A program made the translations under genes and the position numbers. Positions 1-6,482 of a stretch of DNA of 7,147 nucleotides are shown in pieces. This DNA comes from Angelakisella sp. (GTDB lineage: Bacteria > Bacillota > Clostridia > Oscillospirales > Ruminococcaceae): the NCBI GenBank assembly GCA_020024515.1, contig JAHHTR010000106.1:1-7147 (forward strand), given 5' to 3'. Position 1 is the first letter of the stretch, and each line of letters opens with the position of its first letter. Below the pieces are notes generated by a model. It saw only the letters and a program-made list of their open reading frames with translations, did no database searches and had not been told where the DNA came from.

Positions 1-24
1 AAAAAATATAAAATATTATTGAAA

Positions 25-54
25 AAGACAATATATAAGACATATTTTTATAAT
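25..54 (+). promoter_or_regulatory. Candidate distal promoter upstream of glgB
   Basis: A perfect TATAAT -10 hexamer lies at 49-54. An 18-nt spacer separates it from AAGACA (25-30), which keeps only the last four bases of the TTGACA consensus. If used, it would give a leader of about 120 nt before glgB. The whole region is A/T, so hexamers like this arise easily by chance. Confidence 0.22.
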
Positions 55-84
55 TTTACAATGATTGTGCATTTTCTATATATT

Positions 85-114
85 TTGACACATTAAAAAT
101 AATTTAGTGTTAAT
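85..114 (+). promoter_or_regulatory. Candidate sigma-70/SigA promoter for the glg operon, overlapping a dyad
   Basis: A perfect TTGACA -35 box is at 85-90. GTTAAT at 109-114 (4 of 6 matches to TATAAT, 18-nt spacer) is the best -10 partner I can find. Transcription would start about 60 nt before the glgB start codon. The same bases form an imperfect inverted repeat: TTGACAC (85-91) pairs with GTGTTAA (107-113) with one G-U. A DNA-binding regulator could therefore occlude the promoter. Both the promoter and the operator are inferred from sequence only. Confidence 0.35.
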
Positions 115-182
115 TTCATACAAATTTTACTTGAATAAATAAATGTAATATGGTAATATATAGGAGAGGAGAGTGATCTAAA

Positions 183-2153
183 ATGGTTAACAGAAAAAAT
201 ACAGATTTGCCATTATATTTATTCCATCAAGGCACAAATTCACATAGTTATAAATATATGGGTGCAAATTTTGTTGATAAAGACACAGTGGTTTTCAGAG
301 TTTGGGCACCAAATGCTAAAAGCGTAGCTGTTGTGGGTTCTTTTAACAATTGGAGTGGTAGTGCACATATTATGAACCGCATATCCGAACAAGGTATATA
401 TGAAATAGAGATTTCAGGTGTAAATGTATTTGATAGTTACAAATATCGAATATTTACAGAAAACGGAGCCTCATTTGATAAAAGTGATCCATATGCATTT
501 CATACAGAGACAAGACCGAATAATGCTTCAAAAATTTATAATATAGATAATTATAAATGGAGTGACAAAAAGTGGATAGAGAAGCGAGAACAAACAAATC
601 CTATAACTTCACCTCTTAATATATACGAACTGCATTTGGCGTCTTGGAAAACATATTCAAATGGTGAGCCGTTTAATTACAGACAAATTGCAGATGAACT
701 TTCAGAATATGTTTTGGATATGGGTTATACACATATAGAAATTATGCCTGTTACAGAATATCCGTTTGACGGTAGCTGGGGATATCAAGTTACAGGTTAT
801 TTTGCTCCTACATCTCGATTTGGTACACCTGATGATTTTAAATATTTTGTTGAAACTTTCCATAATAAAGGTATAGGTGTAATTATGGATTGGGTACCTG
901 CTCACTTTCCGAAAGATGCTAACGGACTTGCAAAATTTGATGGTAAAAGTTGCTATGAATATGATAATCCATTAAAAGGCGAACATAAAGAATGGGGTAC
1001 ATATGCTTTTGATTATGGCAGAAATGAAGTAATCAGCTTTTTAACATCAAGTGCTGTATTTTGGGTAGAGGAATATCATATTGACGGAATACGTGTTGAT
1101 GCTGTTGCGTCTATGCTATATCTTGATTATGGCAGACGTGATGGTGAGTGGCAAGCAAACATAAATGGCGGCAGAGAGAATCTTGAAGCTGTGGCACTGC
1201 TACAAAATATAAACAAGGCAGTACTTAGTGAAAACAAAGGTGTAATGATGATAGCGGAAGAATCAACTGCTTGGCCAATGGTAACAAAACCGGATTATGT
1301 TGGTGGCTTAGGCTTTACATTCAAATGGAATATGGGTTGGATGAACGACTCTCTTACTTATGCATCAATGGATCCATATTTTAGAAGTTTTAATCATGAC
1401 AAACTTACATTTGGTATGTATTATGCTTTTTCTGAAAATTTTATATTACCGATATCGCACGATGAAGTAGTACATGGTAAAGCATCGTTATTAAACAAAA
1501 TGCCGGGAGATTATGAAAACAAATTTGCGGGACTACGTACATTTTTAGGCTATATGATGAGTTTCCCAGGTAAAAAATTATTATTTATGGGTAGCGAGTT
1601 TGGACAGTTTATTGAATGGAACTATGCACAAGAACTTGACTGGGTATTGCTTGATTATGAAAGTCACCGTAAAACAAAAGATTTTGTAAAAACACTTAAC
1701 AGATATTATAAAGATAATTCTGAGTTTTGGGAAATCGAAGATAGTTGGGACGGTTTTAGATGGTTAAATGCCGATGACAGTACAAGAAATATATTTTCGT
1801 ATTTGCGTACTAATGAAAAAGGTGAACAGAAAGCTGTAATACTGAACTTTGCACCTGTTAAATGGGAAAATTATGTTTTGGGACTCCCGGGGGACGTAAC
1901 ATCATTAAAAGTAGATGTAAATTCAGATTGGAAAGAATTTGGTGGAAAATCAGAACATAAAGAAGATACAATACGAGTAAAAAGTGCAGTATGTGGTGAA
2001 TATAATAAGGGTATAGTTATAGATATACCACCACTTTCGGTAATGTATTTTTCAGTAAGAAGAAAAAAAGATGTGAAAAAACAAAAACCAAAAAAAGAAG
2101 TTAAAAAAGAGATTGATAAAAAGAGTGTTAAGTCCCAAAAAGTAAGTAAATAA
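183..2153 (+). CDS. glgB: 1,4-alpha-glucan (glycogen) branching enzyme GlgB
   Basis: This cytoplasmic GH13 enzyme cuts alpha-1,4-glucan chains and transfers the piece to an alpha-1,6 position, branching glycogen. The 656-aa product has a CBM48 domain at about 25-115 (FRVWAPNAKSVAVVGSFNNW), then the catalytic barrel from about 145. The GH13 regions are present: DWVPAHF (236-242), DGIRVDAVAS with nucleophile D306, IAEEST with acid/base E359, and SHDEVVHGK with D427. A beta-sandwich domain follows at about 530-625. There is no extra N-terminal module of the kind found in the longer E. coli enzyme. The ATG at 183 has a purine-rich Shine-Dalgarno tract (GGAGAGGAGAG, 163-173), and the upstream GTG at 173 runs straight into a stop. 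Residues 626-656 form an unusual lysine-rich tail (14 Lys and 2 Arg in 31). It is the first gene of the cluster, 63 nt ahead of glgC. Confidence 0.97.
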   Translation: MVNRKNTDLPLYLFHQGTNSHSYKYMGANFVDKDTVVFRVWAPNAKSVAVVGSFNNWSGSAHIMNRISEQGIYEIEISGVNVFDSYKYRIFTENGASFDKSDPYAFHTETRPNNASKIYNIDNYKWSDKKWIEKREQTNPITSPLNIYELHLASWKTYSNGEPFNYRQIADELSEYVLDMGYTHIEIMPVTEYPFDGSWGYQVTGYFAPTSRFGTPDDFKYFVETFHNKGIGVIMDWVPAHFPKDANGLAKFDGKSCYEYDNPLKGEHKEWGTYAFDYGRNEVISFLTSSAVFWVEEYHIDGIRVDAVASMLYLDYGRRDGEWQANINGGRENLEAVALLQNINKAVLSENKGVMMIAEESTAWPMVTKPDYVGGLGFTFKWNMGWMNDSLTYASMDPYFRSFNHDKLTFGMYYAFSENFILPISHDEVVHGKASLLNKMPGDYENKFAGLRTFLGYMMSFPGKKLLFMGSEFGQFIEWNYAQELDWVLLDYESHRKTKDFVKTLNRYYKDNSEFWEIEDSWDGFRWLNADDSTRNIFSYLRTNEKGEQKAVILNFAPVKWENYVLGLPGDVTSLKVDVNSDWKEFGGKSEHKEDTIRVKSAVCGEYNKGIVIDIPPLSVMYFSVRRKKDVKKQKPKKEVKKEIDKKSVKSQKVSK

Positions 2154-2179
2154 AAATATTATGTATATATGTAAAGAAT

Positions 2180-2200
2180 GTTTAATAAATTTTATTAAAC
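2180..2200. repeat. Perfect 21-nt palindrome between glgB and glgC
   Basis: GTTTAATAAA and TTTATTAAAC are exact reverse complements around one central T. As RNA this could fold as an 8-bp stem with a 5-nt loop. As DNA it looks like an operator for a dimeric protein. It ends one base before the glgC Shine-Dalgarno (2201-2208) and has no U-tract after it, so it is not an intrinsic terminator. An mRNA processing or stability element, or translational control of glgC, is possible. Confidence 0.6.
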
Positions 2201-2208
2201 GAGGAGGT
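2201..2208 (+). promoter_or_regulatory. Strong Shine-Dalgarno of glgC that decides its start
   Basis: GAGGAGGT is a near-complete match to the anti-Shine-Dalgarno. It sits 8 nt before ATG 2217, which is ideal, and 5 nt before the in-frame TTG at 2214. The ATG is therefore the preferred start. Confidence 0.85.
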
Positions 2209-2216
2209 ATTTTTTG

Positions 2217-3428
2217 ATGGCTAAAAAGAAAGAATGGCTAGCGATGTTACTGGCTGGTGGACAAGGAAGCAGACTTTATGCATTAACAAAGGCACTTGCA
2301 AAACCTGCTGTACCTTTTGGTGGAAAGTATAGAATAATAGATTTTCCATTATCAAACTGTGTAAATTCAGGTATTGATACAGTTGGTGTACTAACACAGT
2401 ATCAACCGCTAATACTAAATGAATATATAGGAAACGGACATCCATGGGATTTGGATAGAATAGACGGTGGTGTATTTACTTTGCCACCATATCAAAGTAT
2501 TAAAGGTTCTGACTGGTATAGCGGAACAGCTAATGCAATTTATCAAAATATACAGTTCATAGAGAGATATGATCCTGAATATGTTCTTATACTGTCAGGT
2601 GACCATATATATAAAATGGATTATAACAAAATGCTTTCATATCACAAAGAGAAAAATGCGGATTGTACAATTGCTGTACTTGATGTTCCAATGGAAGAAG
2701 CAAGTAGATTTGGTATAATGAACACCAATGAAGATTACTCAGTGTATGAATTTGAAGAAAAACCAAAAGAGCCAAAGAGTACGCTTGCATCAATGGGGAT
2801 CTACATATTTAATTGGAAAAAACTGAAAGAGTACTTAATTTCCGATGAGGCAGATACAAAGTCATCAAAAGATTTCGGTAAAAATATTATTCCGAAAATG
2901 CTTGGTGGTGGGGAAAGACTTTTTGCATATCCATTTGACGGATACTGGAAGGATGTTGGTACAATAGATAGTCTATGGGAAGCAAATATGGATTTATTGA
3001 ATCCACGTGTACCAATGGATTTATATGACGAAACTTGGAAGATATATGCAAGAAATCCTGTATTACCTCCACATTATGTTGCCGATACCGCAAATGTAAT
3101 AGACTCTATGGTTACAGAAGGCTGTTGTATAGAGGGAAATGTGGATTTATCGGTACTATTTGCAGGTGTCACTGTTGAAGAAGATGCAACTGTATTAAAT
3201 TCTATTGTTATGCCCGGAGCTGTTATTAAAAAAGGTGCAAAAGTTAGTTATTCAATAATAGCCGAAAATACTGTGATAGAAGAAAATGCAATTATAGGTG
3301 AATGTCCCGAAAATTCAAATGATTTGGAAAATTGGGGTATTACAGTAGTAGCCGAAGGGGTAAAGGTAGGTAAAAATGCTGTTATACCACCAAAAACAAT
3401 ACTTGAAAATGATGTGGAGGATAAATGA
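2217..3428 (+). CDS. glgC: Glucose-1-phosphate adenylyltransferase GlgC (ADP-glucose pyrophosphorylase, catalytic subunit)
   Basis: It makes ADP-glucose and pyrophosphate from ATP and glucose-1-phosphate, the committed step of bacterial glycogen synthesis. The 403-aa protein has the nucleotidyltransferase domain first. The nucleotide loop LAGGQGSRLYALT (12-24) is followed by AKPAVPFGGKYRIIDFPLSN (28-47). SGDHIYKMDY carries the metal/catalytic D129, and EEKP contains K182, equivalent to the glucose-1-phosphate-binding lysine of E. coli. A left-handed beta-helix of hexapeptide repeats fills about 285-395. All the signatures expected of an active enzyme are present. The start is ATG 2217, chosen by its Shine-Dalgarno; a TTG one codon earlier is less well placed. 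The stop codon overlaps the glgD start (ATGA), so the two are probably translationally coupled. It likely works with GlgD as a hetero-oligomer, as described for other Firmicutes. Confidence 0.97.
   Translation: MAKKKEWLAMLLAGGQGSRLYALTKALAKPAVPFGGKYRIIDFPLSNCVNSGIDTVGVLTQYQPLILNEYIGNGHPWDLDRIDGGVFTLPPYQSIKGSDWYSGTANAIYQNIQFIERYDPEYVLILSGDHIYKMDYNKMLSYHKEKNADCTIAVLDVPMEEASRFGIMNTNEDYSVYEFEEKPKEPKSTLASMGIYIFNWKKLKEYLISDEADTKSSKDFGKNIIPKMLGGGERLFAYPFDGYWKDVGTIDSLWEANMDLLNPRVPMDLYDETWKIYARNPVLPPHYVADTANVIDSMVTEGCCIEGNVDLSVLFAGVTVEEDATVLNSIVMPGAVIKKGAKVSYSIIAENTVIEENAIIGECPENSNDLENWGITVVAEGVKVGKNAVIPPKTILENDVEDK
3416..3420 (+). promoter_or_regulatory. Shine-Dalgarno of glgD inside the end of glgC
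   Basis: GGAGG lies within the last codons of glgC. It is 4 nt before ATG 3425 and 10 nt before ATG 3431, so spacing does not settle which start is used. The two proteins would differ by only two residues (Met-Thr). Confidence 0.7.
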
Positions 3429-4564
3429 CTATGACAAATAAAAGCTTGTTAGGTATAATATTTGCCAATATGCACGATGAATTTATACACGGCTTGACAA
3501 TAAACAGAACAACAGCATCTGTACCATTTGGAGGTCGTTACAGACTGATAGACTTTACACTGTCAAATATGGTAAACAGCGGAATAACAGAAGTCGGTGT
3601 TATAGTAAAAAGTAATTATCGTTCACTAATGGACCACGTAGGTTCAGGCAAAGAGTGGGATTTATCGAGAAAATGTGGTGGACTTTCTATCTTGCCTCCA
3701 TATTCAACATCTACAAACGTAATATACAGAGGTAATATAGAGGCACTTTATGGTGCACTACATTATATTGAAAATTCCACTGCCGAATATGTTGTGCTTT
3801 CTGATAGTTGCACAATCCTTAATATCGATTTGCAAGATTTGGTAGATGAACATATATCAAAAAATGCTGAAATAACAGTTGTTTATTCACAAAATAATAA
3901 TAAAGAAAAGTCTAATGTGGACAGAATTTATTTGAATTGTGATGAAGAAGGTTTCTTGACAGCAATAACATCTGATATAGAAAAAGAAGAAAACCAAGAT
4001 ATTTTTAATAAGCAATATTGTAATATAATGGTAGTTAAAAAAGATAAACTTTTGCAGATGACAAGAGAGGCTATGATGAAGAACAGATTTAGTATAGAAA
4101 AAGATATATTGCCAAGAGCAGTGAATAAAAAATGTGTTTATTGTTACGAGGTAAAAGGTGTTGTACTAAATGTAAGAGATATGAATTCTTATATAGAAGC
4201 AAATATGCAACTTCTTGATAAAAATGTTCGTGATTCATTGTTTAAAAAAGACAGACCGATATATACAAAAGTAAGAGACCAAGTGCCAACAAAATATGGG
4301 ATTAATGCAGATGTAAAAAACAGTTTGATAGCTGACGGTTGTATAATAGAAGGAACAGTAAGAAATTCGATTATATTCCGTGGCGTTAAAATTGAAAAGG
4401 GGGCAGTGGTTGAAAATTCTATTGTAATGCAAAATACATACGTTTCTGAAAATGGAACTTTGGAATATGTTGTTACAGATAAAAATGTTGTAATAGGACA
4501 GAACAGAAAATTGTGCGGATATATAACCTATCCAATCTATGTTGAAAAAGGCAGACATATTTAA
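3425..4564 (+). CDS. glgD: GlgD, non-catalytic paralogue/partner subunit of ADP-glucose pyrophosphorylase
   Basis: This 379-aa paralogue of GlgC keeps the fold but not the active site. SVPFGGRYRLIDFTLSN (32-48) and GGLSILPPY (85-93) match the neighbouring GlgC closely. The nucleotide loop GGxGxRL is replaced by IIFANMHDEF (11-20), and the SGDH metal motif by SDSC (126-129). Hexapeptide-type beta-helix repeats occupy about 290-365, and the chain ends with GYITYPIYVEKGR, which I recall as usual for GlgD. In Firmicutes GlgD is described as nearly inactive alone and as changing the activity and effector response of GlgC in a GlgC/GlgD complex. That role is inferred here from family membership. 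It overlaps glgC by 4 nt. ATG 3431 (377 aa) is an equally acceptable start. The MazG-like frame follows after 14 nt. Confidence 0.95.
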   Translation: MTMTNKSLLGIIFANMHDEFIHGLTINRTTASVPFGGRYRLIDFTLSNMVNSGITEVGVIVKSNYRSLMDHVGSGKEWDLSRKCGGLSILPPYSTSTNVIYRGNIEALYGALHYIENSTAEYVVLSDSCTILNIDLQDLVDEHISKNAEITVVYSQNNNKEKSNVDRIYLNCDEEGFLTAITSDIEKEENQDIFNKQYCNIMVVKKDKLLQMTREAMMKNRFSIEKDILPRAVNKKCVYCYEVKGVVLNVRDMNSYIEANMQLLDKNVRDSLFKKDRPIYTKVRDQVPTKYGINADVKNSLIADGCIIEGTVRNSIIFRGVKIEKGAVVENSIVMQNTYVSENGTLEYVVTDKNVVIGQNRKLCGYITYPIYVEKGRHI

Positions 4565-4578
4565 AGGAGAATTTGGTA

Positions 4579-4905
4579 ATGGTAGATTTCAGTATTGATG
4601 AGATGCAAGAAATGCAAAAAATTCTTCAAAATAAGTATAGACATAAGTGGGAACCGATATCACCGAAGACAGGAAAAAATAAACTTTTGTGGATGATAGG
4701 AGAAATATGAGAAGTTATTGATATTATTAAGAAAAACGGTGACAATAACGCAAACGGAAATAGAGAAATAAGAAAAAATCTTGTTGAAGAGTTAGCAGAT
4801 GTTCTTATGTATTATAATGATGTATTACTGTGCTTTGGCATAACTTCCGATGAATTGAAGCAAGTATATACTGAAAAATTTAAAAAGAATATGGAACGTT
4901 GGTAA
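4579..4905 (+). pseudogene. MazG-like nucleotide pyrophosphohydrolase, interrupted by in-frame TGA at codon 44
   Basis: Read through, the frame gives 108 residues of a short MazG-type all-alpha NTP pyrophosphohydrolase. This family hydrolyses (d)NTPs to the monophosphate and pyrophosphate with Mg2+. The N-terminal half holds YRHKWEPISPKTGKNKLLWM (20-39). The family's EExxE...ExxD metal site is seen as E42-x-x-E45 and E71-x-x-D74 (VEELADVL), and the chain ends FKKNMERW. The codon between I43 and E45 is TGA (4708-4710). From memory the family usually has Gly here, so GGA to TGA is the simplest origin. Everything catalytic from E45 on lies beyond the stop, and no start codon with a Shine-Dalgarno permits restart; the first in-frame ATG after it is codon 77. 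GGAG (4566-4569) is 9 nt before ATG 4579. The rest of the frame is undamaged, so the change is recent, a sequencing error, or a recoded codon. Its job among glycogen genes is unknown. Confidence 0.8.
4714..4749 (+). other. Hairpin just downstream of the in-frame TGA
   Basis: GTTATTG (4714-4720) is exactly complementary to CAATAAC (4743-4749). The stem starts 3 nt after the TGA and encloses 22 nt containing ACGGTG. The position resembles a bacterial SECIS element, but the conserved G residues are on the 3' side of the loop rather than at its 5' start. The extra inner pairs (4722-4725 with 4738-4741) are mostly G-U. In DNA this AT-rich a 7-bp stem may be chance. Confidence 0.2.
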
Positions 4906-4910
4906 ATTAG

Positions 4911-4946
4911 GTAAAATTTGTGATATCATATTAAAGAAAATTTTGC
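4911..4946 (+). repeat. Imperfect hairpin in the mazG-glgA gap
   Basis: GTAAAATTT (4911-4919) pairs with AAATTTTGC (4938-4946) over 9 bp including one G-U. The 18-nt loop contains the palindrome TGATATCA (4921-4928). No U-tract follows, so it is unlikely to terminate transcription. It lies in the 82-nt gap before glgA, where I see no convincing promoter. Confidence 0.25.
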
Positions 4947-4987
4947 TTGGTAAGTATAAGTGTAAATTATAGTTAGGAGTAAAAAAA

Positions 4988-6409
4988 ATGAAAATATTAT
5001 ATGTTGCCAGTGAGGCAGTACCTTTTATTGCATCAGGCGGACTTGCAGATGTTGCAGGTTCATTGCCGAAAGCACTAAATAAAAACGGTATGGAGTGCTG
5101 TGTTGTAATTCCTTTTTATTCGGGTATAAAAGAAGAACTTAAACAAAAAGCGGAATATATAAAATATTTTTATGTGCCACTTGGTTGGCGAAATCAATAC
5201 TGTGGATTGTTTAAATATGAATTAGATGGTGTTACATACTATTTATTAGATAATGAGTATTACTTTAAACGTTCATCAATATATGGTTATTTTGATGATG
5301 CGGAGAGGTTTATGTTTTTCTCAAAAGCAGTACTTGAAATGCTTGTCAATATAGACTTTTGCCCTGATATAATTAGCTGTAATGACTGGCAAACAGCTAT
5401 GATACCTGTATTTCTCAATATATTTTACAGAAATGTTGAAAAGCTTCGCTATGTAAGAACAACATTTACTATTCATAATATTGCATATCAAGGAAGATTT
5501 GATTTGCAAATTGCAAAAGATATTGCAGGTATTCCGGATAGATACCTATCAATGGTTGAGTATGACAAAGATATAAATATGATGAAAGGTGCGATAGAAC
5601 AAGCCGATATGATAACAACTGTCAGCCCAACTTATTCGCACGAAATTCTTGATAGCTGGTATGGCTTTGGACTTGACAGAATATTGCGTGAAAAACAATA
5701 TAAACTTTGCGGTATACTAAACGGTATAGATACAGATGTGCATAATCCCATGAAAGACACGAATATATATGAAAAATTCTCTGCAAAAAATTTAAAAGGA
5801 AAAGCAAAGAATAAAGAATGTTTGCAAAGAGATTTGGGACTTGAAATTGTTCCAAATAAACCTATAATTTGTATTATATCAAGGCTTGTTGCAATGAAAG
5901 GACTTGATCTTGTACGATATATTTTTGACGGCATAATGGCACAAGATGTACAATTTGTTATATTGGGTACAGGGGATTATTTATATGAAAGTTTCTTTAA
6001 TGAAATGGGAATAAAATATAAGGGAAAAGTAGCTTTCCGTAATGAATTTTCACAGCCGCTTTCAAAGAAAATATATGCAAGTTCCGATATTCTTTTGATG
6101 CCATCAAAGAGTGAGCCTTGTGGACTTGCACAAATGATAGCTTTACAATATGGCACACTGCCGATAGTAAGAGAAACAGGCGGACTTTGTGACAGTATAA
6201 AAGACCTTGGTGGGGAAAACGGTAACGGATTTACATTCAAAACCTATAATGCACACGATATGCTTGACGCAGTAATACGTGCAGTAGATTTATACAGACA
6301 TAAACCAGAGTGGGAAAAAGCCGTTAAAAAGTCTATGCAAAGCGATTTTTCATGGGAAAGCAGTGCAAAACAATATATTGATATGTACAAACGAGTATTG
6401 GAAAATTAA
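4988..6409 (+). CDS. glgA: Glycogen synthase GlgA (ADP-glucose:alpha-1,4-glucan glucosyltransferase, GT5)
   Basis: It adds glucose from ADP-glucose to the non-reducing end of alpha-1,4-glucan. The 473-aa length is normal for bacterial GT5 synthases. The N-terminal Rossmann domain begins MKILYVASEAVPF and carries SGGLADVAGSLPKAL (16-30), CNDWQTAMIP (131-140) and TIHNIAYQG (161-169). The C-terminal domain has ISRLVAMKGLDL with R299 and K304 (E. coli R300/K305), and PSKSEPCGLAQ with E376 (E. coli E377). ETGGLCDSI follows at 396-404. A15 stands where E. coli has Lys15 of the KTGGL ADP-glucose motif; from memory this variant occurs in other Clostridia, so activity is still expected. The start is clear: AGGAG (4975-4979) lies 8 nt before ATG 4988. 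It ends the glycogen genes, 73 nt ahead of a small membrane-anchored gene. Confidence 0.97.
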   Translation: MKILYVASEAVPFIASGGLADVAGSLPKALNKNGMECCVVIPFYSGIKEELKQKAEYIKYFYVPLGWRNQYCGLFKYELDGVTYYLLDNEYYFKRSSIYGYFDDAERFMFFSKAVLEMLVNIDFCPDIISCNDWQTAMIPVFLNIFYRNVEKLRYVRTTFTIHNIAYQGRFDLQIAKDIAGIPDRYLSMVEYDKDINMMKGAIEQADMITTVSPTYSHEILDSWYGFGLDRILREKQYKLCGILNGIDTDVHNPMKDTNIYEKFSAKNLKGKAKNKECLQRDLGLEIVPNKPIICIISRLVAMKGLDLVRYIFDGIMAQDVQFVILGTGDYLYESFFNEMGIKYKGKVAFRNEFSQPLSKKIYASSDILLMPSKSEPCGLAQMIALQYGTLPIVRETGGLCDSIKDLGGENGNGFTFKTYNAHDMLDAVIRAVDLYRHKPEWEKAVKKSMQSDFSWESSAKQYIDMYKRVLEN

Positions 6410-6482
6410 AAATCTACATATTTATTTGTAATATTAAATTAAATTTGATATTTAAGCAGATTTATAATGGAGATAATAAGAT

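Noticed and set aside
131..159. TTGAAT (131-136) and TAATAT (154-159) as the glgB promoter
   Set aside because: Spacing is 17 nt, but transcription would begin within or next to the Shine-Dalgarno, leaving too short a leader.
2180..2216. glgB-glgC palindrome as an intrinsic terminator
   Set aside because: The stem is almost all A-T and is followed by the purine-rich Shine-Dalgarno, not by a U-tract.
4235..4558. 107-codon open frame on the minus strand
   Set aside because: It lies entirely inside glgD, has no domain I can recognise, and is a typical shadow frame of AT-rich coding DNA.
4707..4721. Restart at ATGA right at the in-frame TGA of the MazG-like gene
   Set aside because: The ATG at 4707 is out of frame and meets TGA after four codons, so it cannot rescue the catalytic half.
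4579..4905. Alternative genetic code with TGA as Gly (as in SR1/Gracilibacteria) or Trp
   Set aside because: TGA is the expected terminator of glgC and of the small 3' gene, the glg proteins contain no in-frame TGA, and Trp is encoded by TGG throughout. The gene set is that of a Firmicute.
5632..5934. 100-codon open frame on the minus strand, and overlapping shorter ones
   Set aside because: Fully contained in glgA, which has clear GT5 motifs; no ribosome-binding site or recognisable protein.
6445..6468. TTGATA (6445-6450) and TATAAT (6463-6468) as a promoter for the small gene
   Set aside because: The spacer is only 12 nt, and the -10 would lie against the Shine-Dalgarno, leaving almost no leader.
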